From Pinguiococcus pyrenoidosus (Eukaryota; Sar; Pinguiophyceae; Pinguiochrysidales; Pinguiochrysidaceae), in assembly GCA_019677205.1 (NCBI GenBank), contig JAAMXY010000416.1, forward strand, positions 1 to 17,110: a DNA stretch of 17,110 nt. Reading direction: 5' to 3'. The notes beneath the pieces are model-generated. The model was not told where the DNA came from. It searched no databases and saw nothing but the letters and a program-made list of their open reading frames with translations. Shown here one piece after another: positions 1-7,600 of the stretch; position 1 is the first letter of the stretch; every line of letters starts with the position of its first letter. A program made the position numbers and the translations under genes.

Positions 1-683
1 TCTCTGGCCCACCAGATCTGCAGCTTGCGCGCTTTGATCCCAAACAAGGTTTCGACCTCCAAGCCCTGGGACAAGTAAGCGGCGGCTCCAACAAATAATC
101 ACCTTCTGCAACTTGATTGGAAACGCAAATGGGACTGCCTCCTACGCCTGAACATCAGCAACTTTCGGTGCTGGAACTGCTTAAGCTCCGAAGCCTTGCT
201 GCCCCATATTTTCGCGATAGCTGCAAAGGAGTTAAGCGAGAGTTCGAAGAGAAGAGGGGTCTTCCGCATTCCCCCAAGGTTTCTTTGAAAAGGTGCTCCC
301 AGATTCCGTAGTGCCGTAGGTACTGTAGCAGAAAAAGCTGCGTTGCACCCAAGCCAATGCGGTCAACAGATTCTCCCTCCCGTTGCACCTCCCTTGCAGC
401 GCTCGCTCCAAAGCGAGGTATACATCCGCTCAACATCCCGCAGCCGGCAGCGGACGGGGTGATTTCAGTCCTGCATGAGCTGTTCCGCCAGGAAGTCTTC
501 GCTCCTATGGCTTCGATGGCGTATTTGGAATTTCGATACCGGACCCAAAAACCTGTAGTATCCCCTGCAGTTCCTCGGGAGCTTTTTCAACTTGGGCGAG
601 AAGGACGTAGGCAGCCGTCCCCACAGGCTTCGCGTCCGCGGCCGTCCGGTGCGTGCACTGCATCACGACGATCCTCGGGCAAG
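1..683. other. upstream non-coding region
   Basis: I see no convincing gene here. Short open frames exist on both strands but none has recognisable protein character. The stretch from 357 to 683 is open in frame with the downstream secreted-protein gene, yet its translation is low-complexity and would bury the signal peptide. I read it as 5' leader or promoter sequence. A CCAAT pentamer lies at 354-358, overlapping the upstream in-frame ATG at 357. Confidence 0.5.
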
Positions 684-2273
684 ATGAGGCTCGCGCGTCT
701 GCTCACGCTGGCAATAGCTGCCGCCTCTCTGACAAGTGGCGAGGCGACGTATCTCCGCAAGAGACGCTTCCTGCGCAAGGCCCTCTGGTGGTTCTTCTGG
801 TGGAAGTACCACCGCCGGGTCGAGGCACCTTCGGCGGTGCCGTCGGCGGTGCCGTCGGCGGAGCCTTCTGCCGTCCCGTCGTCTGCGCCCAGTGGTGCGC
901 CGTCCTTCAACGACAATGGCATCTGTCGCCCCGGAGAAGTGCAGGCTCGCCTGAACTTTGAGAGAGGGCTCAAGGAGGGCGACCTGGTCACGGAAGTGTG
1001 CTTCGAGTCGCTGGGCTTCGTGACCAGCCCTGCTGGGGCGCTCAGCGACGTCTGCATTCCCGTCCAGGGCTTCTCGGGCTCGCAGCAGGCGCTGGGCAAC
1101 GCCATGATCTTCGACAGCACCTGCGAGCCCTTCGCCAGTGGCCGAGACGTGGATCTGTGCACCGCCGGCAAGGAGGAGGAGCGATTCAACGTGTTGATCA
1201 TCAGTGAAGATGGGGACCAGAGCGACCCGGATGATGACACCGAAGGTGGATGGCTGTTCTTCGACTTCAGCACGCCAGAGCTTCGACAGGTGGTCGAGTC
1301 CGTTCGCGCTCTCGAGATCCTCTTCATCGATGTCGATCGAGAGGAGGAGCGCGGTACCACCTCCGTCATCATCGACTATGCCAATGGCGACACCGTGTCC
1401 CAGCCCCTGGCCATCCCAACGGAGATCCTCGGCCCGAACTCGCTGTTCCGTCTGCCTCTAGAAGCACCATACCAGCCCCTCGAGAGCGTGAGGACCCTGA
1501 ACGTCAGCGCGGACTTTGCCACCTTCGCGATCGACGACATCGTCCTTTGCGTCGAGCCCAAGGTCACCGAGGCACCGAGCATTGCCCCGTCGGAGATGCC
1601 CACTGAGGAGGTGCAGATTTGCCGCGCCGACGAGATCATCGCGGAGATCAACTTCGAGCTCAACTTGGTCGAGGGCGAGATCGTCACCGAGCTGTGCGTG
1701 CAGTCCAAGGGCTTCTCGCTCACCCCGCCGTCGCCGGAGCTTCTGGATGTGTGTGTACCGGTGGAGGGCTTCTCGGGCACACAGCAGACGACCGGCAACG
1801 CGATGATCTTCGACAGCGTCTGCGAGCCCGTGGCCACCGGGGAAGATGCGGATTTGTGCACTGCCCTCAATCCCGAGAGTCAGCAGAACATCCTCATCAT
1901 CAGCGAAGACGGAGATCAGTCCGACCCGGACGATGACAACAACGGAGGATGGCTGTCGTTCGACTTCACCACGCAAGGATTCCAGGCTACCTTCGAGTCT
2001 GTGCGTGCCGTGGCCGCCCTCTTCATCGACATCGACCGCGAAGAGGAGCGCGCCGCTACGACCGTCGACATCACCTACGACGACGGCACCTTTGTGTCAG
2101 ACACGCTGTCCTTCCCTCCAGAGGACCTCGGCCCGACCTCCCTGAACGTCGAGATGCTGGGCGACGCACCCTTCCTAGAAGACGGCAACATCGTTCTTCT
2201 GAACATCACCTCGACCACGGCCACGTTCGCGATCGACGACATCATCCTTTGTCTGAGCCCGGCAACGCAGTAG
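684..2273 (+). CDS. secreted protein with PS-rich linker and two copies of a six-cysteine Asp-rich domain
   Basis: The product is a 529-residue protein with no visible intron. The ATG at 684 is chosen because it opens a clear signal peptide (MRLARLLTLAIAAASLTSG). Residues 23-46 are strikingly basic and aromatic, including RKALWWFFWWKYHRR. Residues 48-74 are a Pro-Ser-Ala-Val linker of the kind seen in stramenopile surface proteins. Two homologous domains follow (about 79-289 and 311-523), each with six cysteines at matching places (81, 106, 124, 147, 159, 289; and 313, 338, 357, 380, 392, 523). Each carries GNAMIFDS, then SEDGDQSDPDDD followed by GGW. This pattern resembles an Asp-rich beta-sandwich module I recall from bacterial secreted or PEP-CTERM-type proteins; that link is from memory. 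Likely role: extracellular or cell-wall protein, perhaps calcium-binding. No enzymatic motif is seen. The frame is open back to an ATG at 357, so a 638-residue form is possible but less likely. Confidence 0.85.
   Translation: MRLARLLTLAIAAASLTSGEATYLRKRRFLRKALWWFFWWKYHRRVEAPSAVPSAVPSAEPSAVPSSAPSGAPSFNDNGICRPGEVQARLNFERGLKEGDLVTEVCFESLGFVTSPAGALSDVCIPVQGFSGSQQALGNAMIFDSTCEPFASGRDVDLCTAGKEEERFNVLIISEDGDQSDPDDDTEGGWLFFDFSTPELRQVVESVRALEILFIDVDREEERGTTSVIIDYANGDTVSQPLAIPTEILGPNSLFRLPLEAPYQPLESVRTLNVSADFATFAIDDIVLCVEPKVTEAPSIAPSEMPTEEVQICRADEIIAEINFELNLVEGEIVTELCVQSKGFSLTPPSPELLDVCVPVEGFSGTQQTTGNAMIFDSVCEPVATGEDADLCTALNPESQQNILIISEDGDQSDPDDDNNGGWLSFDFTTQGFQATFESVRAVAALFIDIDREEERAATTVDITYDDGTFVSDTLSFPPEDLGPTSLNVEMLGDAPFLEDGNIVLLNITSTTATFAIDDIILCLSPATQ
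825..905 (+). repeat. 12-nt coding minisatellite (Pro-Ser-Ala-Val linker)
   Basis: Codons 48-74 of the secreted-protein gene repeat a 12-nt unit encoding PSAV. The first units (CCxTCGGCGGTG) are nearly identical and later ones drift (PSAE, PSSA, PSGA). The low DNA divergence of the first copies suggests recent slippage or expansion. Confidence 0.85.
918..2252 (+). repeat. internal protein-domain duplication (two ~210-residue copies)
   Basis: Copy 1 is 918-1550 and copy 2 is 1614-2252. Both run from an N-terminal (G/Q)ICR motif through VC(I/V)PV(Q/E)GFSG(S/T)QQ, GNAMIFDS, EDGDQSDPDDD, (D/E)REEER and FAIDDI(V/I)LC. The spacing and all six cysteines are conserved. A short linker with a degenerate PS motif (EAPSIAPSEMPTEE) separates them. 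This is an intragenic tandem duplication. Confidence 0.9.
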
Positions 2274-2800
2274 GAACCCGTACTCTCGCGCAGTAGGAAG
2301 AAGGATCCAGGGGGAAACCTCTCCAGAGTCGCGTGGGCGATGCGCAACGAGGAAGGTAGATAGCACAAGGCGATCCGGCGATCGGTGGGCAAGTCAAGGA
2401 GAAGTTTTCTACCTACACACATTAAGTACAAGGCAGTCCACATAGGATATCTGTCTTCTCCTGGATGCCTTGCGCTCTCCCGACAACAAGCTGCGCGACG
2501 TTGCATTCAGCGCAGGCAAGAGAGCATCTGGGTTGGTGGCCGCTAGCCAGGGCGAACGGCTCTAAGGTGATCCAAAGCGTCGACGGAGGCTCAATGCTGG
2601 AACAGAGATCAAACGGTCGATGCCATGAAATGAAGAAAGCGGCCTTAGAAAGTGGCCGGGTCGGGAAGAGCGAGCAAGCAAATGGTTGCTTCAACATGAA
2701 CGTATCAGAAGACGACGTTGCCGCCTTCGACCTTGCAACGCGCCTCTTCACAAAGTCTTGATCTCGAAAGCTCCACTGCAGAAGCTGCCCTTCCCGAGGT
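2274..2800. other. convergent intergenic region, no gene seen
   Basis: This separates the 3' ends of the secreted-protein gene (+) and the seven-helix membrane gene (-). Small open frames on both strands lack any recognisable character. No AATAAA-type polyadenylation signal or structured repeat was noticed. Part may be 3' UTR of both genes. Confidence 0.5.
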
Positions 2801-4272
2801 CTACGCCTCCGAGCCTCTCACGTGGCTCACCTTAATTTTCCGCACTCCGCTTGTCACGGTGGTTCCTTCAACGTTCGTACTTTGGTATGTTCTCTCAGCC
2901 TTCGGCTCCACCTTGTTGCTCTTCTTTACCGGCGCGCACAGCACCATCACAATCAGCGCGATAAGCTATGTTTTGCCGCGCCATATCGTCGAGGGAGAAG
3001 GAGTGTGTCAGATGCAAGTGATCTTTCAATTTCGGCGTTGAGCAGGCTTCTACTTACCACGGTGGAGGTAAGGCCGTTGTGCCACTGCTTCTCCGGGGTA
3101 GTAGCGTACGACCAGCAGCTTTTCAGGCGCACGCTAGCTGACAGCAAGAAGTACGACAAGGTGCCCATGATGGTAAGGGCACAGCCCAGGAAGAACTGCA
3201 TTGTCGTCCGATTTCGCGAAATGACCTTTCGTCGCCGCCGTTGAGATCCTCTCGTGGCTATGGAATTCGCCCGCAAGGATTGGAACTTCATCATCTGCAC
3301 CACTTTGTCGTACGAGCTTGGCGCCTTTACGAAAGGCGCCTTGACTGCCGGAATCAAGCTCTGCTTGCGAAACTCGGACTCCGGGACGGAACTCGCTCGG
3401 GAGAACTCCATTGGCCTAGGTCTTTGCCCGTGATCAAGCGAGCCTCTTGGTCTCTGCGGCGGGGCCGGCGTGGGTGATGGGCACGGGCTAGTCGGCGACG
3501 GGGAGCCCGAGAGCTTCATGCTCTTGAAGCCAACCTCCGGGGCTGGTGACGAGGCGTCGCGGAAGCTATCGAGAGCTTTGAAAGCCTTGTAGTACTGCAT
3601 CGCGATGAGGCTGATCAGACCGACAATCAGGAGCATCGACACGATGTCCTGAGCGAGGAGAATCCTGGCGTTGAAGACTCCGATGGGCGCGTCGTCTGGC
3701 ACCAAGATGGCGGCGAGGGGTGGTATGCCGACGTTGGTCACTGCCAGAATCAGGAAAAGCATCCCCACGAAGCAGGCGGCACGCCGAGAGACTTGCATGC
3801 GCTTCTTCAGCAAGTTCACCTCGTACCAGAACTTGAGTCCCACGAAGGCTGTGAACTGCACGAGCATCCGGATCAGGCCCAAGATCACCAGCGTGGCGAA
3901 GAAGTCCAGCCGGCCACCGTAGCCTTGCGGGTCAACTCCGAAGAGCATGACCGCCACGCTGCTGCACGTCATGAGAAAGCGCATCTGGGCGCCCGTGTTG
4001 CGTCGAACGAAGTCGGGAAAGTTCGCGAACTTGTGCCGCCCGCCGCGTTGCTTGGACTTCGCCTGCCTCCACGTGATCACCAAGCGGTACACGAAGATCA
4101 CGAAGCAGGTGAAGCTGATGCCTTCGGTGTAGCCGATGAAGACCCATCTGGACGGCCCGTGCTCCGCAATGAAGTCCTCGATGGTCTTCGTGCACTTGCC
4201 GTCGTTGTCCAGCGTGTAGGGCCTGTCGCACGGCAGATCTTCTCGGTAGTCGCGGTCGCAGCTGTTTCCCAT
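2801..4272 (-). CDS. seven-transmembrane, GPCR-like membrane protein (two exons)
   Basis: Exons are 4272-3058 and 2965-2801, joined in phase 0, giving 459 residues. The ATG at 4272 (MGNSCDRD) is the first ATG of the open frame; the open extension to 4392 begins at TTG. The N-terminus has three cysteines (5, 15, 27). Hydrophobic helices lie near 43-67, 98-118, 122-150, 165-192, 202-228, 358-380 and 400-415. The loops after helices 1, 3 and 5 are basic, so they should be cytosolic and the N-terminus outside, as in GPCRs. The helix 5-6 loop (about 232-355) is long, Pro/Ser-rich and basic, like a large third intracellular loop. Helix 7 (TSTV joined to LIALIVMVLC) and a polar tail appear only after splicing. 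No named family was recognised; it could be a receptor or an unrelated seven-helix protein. Confidence 0.72.
2966..3057 (-). other. inferred intron of the seven-helix gene
   Basis: On the minus strand a perfect GTAAGT donor follows GTG (Val405). A pyrimidine-rich stretch (CTCCTTCTCCCTC) and a CATAG acceptor follow, giving 92 nt. Removal keeps phase 0 and restores a hydrophobic seventh helix with a 55-codon terminal exon. A weaker GTGAGC donor at 2830 could allow a further exon. Confidence 0.75.
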
Positions 4273-4490
4273 GTTCGCCACTTCGGTCTCCGGGCCTACG
4301 GGAGGATGCGCATCCCCCGAAGAGGGCAGCGCAGTGCAGGCGTGGAGCAGAGGCGGAGACGCAGGTAAAGGCGGAGGCGAAGGGCGGCGCAACGGCTGTT
4401 CTGGCGTTGGCGGCCTGACGTTCTGAGGAATGGGCAGAAATCCTTCCTTTCACACAGCTCATCAACATCAGAAAACCCCCAAACCCGGCT

Positions 4491-4500
4491 CCCTGATTGG
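4491..4500 (-). promoter_or_regulatory. CCAAT-box element CCAATCAGGG upstream of the seven-helix gene
   Basis: On the minus strand this reads CCAATCAGGG and lies about 220 bases upstream of the ATG at 4272. The identical 10-mer lies on the plus strand at 10911-10920, upstream of the LRR-haemoglobin gene. CCAAT is the classical NF-Y binding core; promoter function is inferred. Confidence 0.4.
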
Positions 4501-4638
4501 CGAGGGGCCCACGAACTGCACCAGTCGCGATCTCTCTGATGCCATACTACCCGGCTGTTACGCATGGCGACTTGTGACGGCTGGACATCCGAATCAGCTG
4601 ATTCGGCTGGCGTTGTTTCCCAGAGTCTTTCGCCGCTC

Positions 4639-4692
4639 AATTCTCAATTCTCAAGGCTCAAGGCTCAAGGCTCAAGGCTCAATGCTCAATGC
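4639..4692. repeat. heptanucleotide tandem repeat
   Basis: Seven complete 7-nt units plus a partial one: two AATTCTC, four AAGGCTC and one AATGCTC, then AATGC. On the minus strand the unit reads GAGCCTT (TTGAGCC). The stop codon TGA (4686-4688) of the long minus-strand gene lies inside the first unit of the array, so the array is 3' UTR of that gene. Confidence 0.9.
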
Positions 4693-7600
4693 GTGCGACT
4701 CTCGACTCCGGTGAGCCGCTCTTGGCCTCGGTGGCCTTTTCGGAGGCCGCTGGCATTGCGAGGAGCTGGAACGGACGTTGTTGCGGCAAGCAAGGCAACG
4801 GCACCGTCTCCCTCAAGCTCTCTGTCCCTCGCTGTTTTTCGATTGGCACTCTCTCCCCCTCTCCAACAAGTAGTTGCCAGGTCCTCAGTGCCTGGAGCCT
4901 TGCCTTGCTGGCTCCAGTCGTTGGCGCCGCTTCTGCTTGAGATTCTGCCCTCTAGAGTACTGGACAGGGCCTCGCCCAACAGCCGCTCCATTTCGCGCTG
5001 CCTCCTCAGCCGACTTAGGACGCGTTGGTAATACGCATGCACTCTGGGCGCCTGGAGCAGCTGCGGAAGAAGCTTCTGGCCCCTCTCTTTGAGCACCAGC
5101 GCCTCGGCCTCGCACTTCCGAGCTGCCTCTTCCTGCCGCTCTTTGGCTTGGCGCATCTTCTCGATCTCAGTGAAGAAAGCGCTTCTCTCGTGCCGGTCCT
5201 GAGGGCTCAGAACCATCTTGTTATCCCAAGCTTTCCCTGCTCCAAGCTGGTCATCCATAAGGCGTTGGAGCGACTCGGCCTGGGCCATGTGCGCAGAGGC
5301 TTCGCGGCTTCGCTTCGAGCCCCTGGCAATGAGCTGCGCTCCGCTGGCCTGCTCTGGACACAGACCGACGAGTCCGGGCACCAGCGCATTGAACAGCCAG
5401 TTGCAAAGCTGCTGGATCCTTTCCACGCCAACGATGCTGCGATAATGCGCCTGAATGGCCCGACTGGTCCACAGGAGCCGAGCAAAGCGCTCCACGCGCT
5501 CTGCGCTTCTCCGGATATCTTCCCCGCGAATGCGGAGCACAGCGGCGAATTCGCGATCTCCAGGACTCCCTTCGCCCTTTTCGCTCGACGGCTGCTTCCA
5601 ATAATAGCTGAGCAGGCTCTCGTGATGCACCTTGCGCCAAACAACGCCGAGGGAAAGGAGCCGATGCTCGTTGGCGTGGCCGCAGAAGCCAGCCACGTAC
5701 TCCGTTGGCCTACCGGCGAACAGAAGAGTCTTCGAAGTCGCGGAGGGCGCCGATCCCATCCAAGCAGATGTCCTGCCTTGGTCCGTGCGGAAGCGGATGC
5801 CTCTCAGCGCTGCTCCGGAAGTGACCTCGACAGACAGAATGCGCTCCAGCGGATGGAGGCGGAACTCCCTCCTCGTGCAGCTCGGATTGCCGTGAGAAGC
5901 CATGCTTCGACTGCCGTTCTGAAAGACGTCGCCAGCCGCCTCCGTCGCAATTCCTAGAATCCCCGACGACGGAGTGGCGTAGACCAAGACTCGCGTCAGG
6001 AGCCAGCCAAGCGGAAGCGGATCGTCCTGGAAGCTGTCCTCTTCAGCGGCGTCTTCCAGCAAGGCAACTATCCTGGGGGATCTGCGGAACTCGTCGGTAG
6101 CAGAGACATCATTGATGCTCGGGGGGGGCAAAGAGGCGTCTGCCAGCACTGCTTCAGTCATGGACATTTTGCGGTCAATGGCGCGTTCGTCTTCACCTCG
6201 GAAAGCGGCCACCAACAGCGCTTTCTCCTGCTCCAGTCTCTGCAGAGTATTGCCACGGAAGCTGCGGATGAAGCGCTTGAAGGAAAGCGTTCGCCTCGCT
6301 TCCGCCCGCACCCGATGCTTGTGGCGGCGATGGAACCGCCCGAGGCGAAGCAGGGCGTCGCGCCGCCGGGCGGCAACCACGTGGTTTCGGAACATCCGCA
6401 CCTCCCTCGCTGCTTGCCGGATGAGAAACGGAGGATCTGGCCTCCCACTCGGCATCTCAGGCGTCGTCGGAGCGCCGGCTCGCCAGGACACCCAGAAGCG
6501 TAGCTTGACCTTTGCTGCTCTGAGGTTTTGGACCTGCTCGGACAGCATTCGCCACGTGCTCCGTCGAGCGGCGTAGCACATCCACCGGAGAAAGACGATG
6601 CGAGTGGAGACATACCAGGAATCAAACGTCGGCTCACGCAGCATCGCGCCGCGCAGGACCTTGTCGTCCAGCAAAAGATCCGACAGCCTCATTAATCGAC
6701 GCTGGGTCGTCACCAGTCTCTTTCGAAGCCCCACCGTCTGCTCCGCATAGGCATCTCTCACCGCGACGATCCACTTCACAATCATCCTGTATTGAAGCTT
6801 GATGTGGTAGAACCGACCCATCGACTTGTACAGCTTTCGCAGTCGAGCGCAGATCCGAAGCCGCCGTCGCAACACCTGGCGACGGTAGAGATGCTCTACC
6901 TTCATCTCCACGATCGGGAGCCGCCATCTTCGAAGGATCACCTTTGCGAGCTGTTTCAGCATCATTTGCTCAACCTGGTTGCGAACACTCAGCACAGCGT
7001 CCACCAGCGCCCTGCGCGCGTGCTCTCGATATGTCTTGCAAAAGCTGATAGCACCCTCGTGCGCTCGTCGAACAAGACTCCGCTGGTCTTCTAGGAAGGC
7101 CTCCACCGTGCTTTGAAGCCGCTGCCTCTGCTTTTCCCGGCTTTCCAAGAACACGATCTGTGTCTGCATCGTTTCGATCCTCGACGCCGCCTCGGCCTGC
7201 ATCGCCTCGGCGAGGCTTGCAACACTTTGCACCTGGCGCTCGCGTTCTTGGCGATCCCGTGAGAGTTGGTCTTCGTCGTCTTCCAGATCAACCCGACGTG
7301 GGCTACTGCTGCCCCTGCGACGCTTCCGGGCTTTGTCGTCCCGAGCTTCGAGACTCGTTCGACGCCCCTGCTTCCGAACTCGTCGCTTTCGGACGTTTCC
7401 AGCGAACGTGAGGAACGCACGCTTCAGCATTCGCTTACGCCCCATTCGAAGTGCAACTCTCTCCCTCTTCGCGGACGAACGGTTCTGACTCAGAGCGCGG
7501 AGAAGCACGGCCCCAACGGAGCGGTAGAGGACCCAGTTCCGCATCATCATGTGCTTCTCCTCTTCAGTCCACCACTCGTGGAGGCTCTCCGACGCCCAAG

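Noticed and set aside
357-683. In-frame 109-residue N-terminal extension of the secreted protein
   Set aside because: It would bury a clear signal peptide and has no protein-like pattern. The ATG at 684 is preferred.
587-1372. 261-codon minus-strand frame within the secreted-protein gene
   Set aside because: Shadow of the duplicated-domain gene; Ser/Arg low complexity without motif.
2422-2751. Additional 3' exon for the seven-helix gene
   Set aside because: A GTGAGC donor at 2830 could lead here, but reading on gives a stop after ten codons and the candidate exon has no membrane or conserved character.
4273-4392. 40-codon N-terminal extension of the seven-helix protein
   Set aside because: The open extension has no ATG (it begins at TTG), so in a eukaryote the ATG at 4272 is the first usable start.
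5025-5957. 310-codon open frame on the plus strand inside the long minus-strand gene
   Set aside because: It lies wholly antisense to a longer frame with recognisable domains. Its translation shows no domain or coherent composition; long antisense frames are expected in GC-rich coding DNA.
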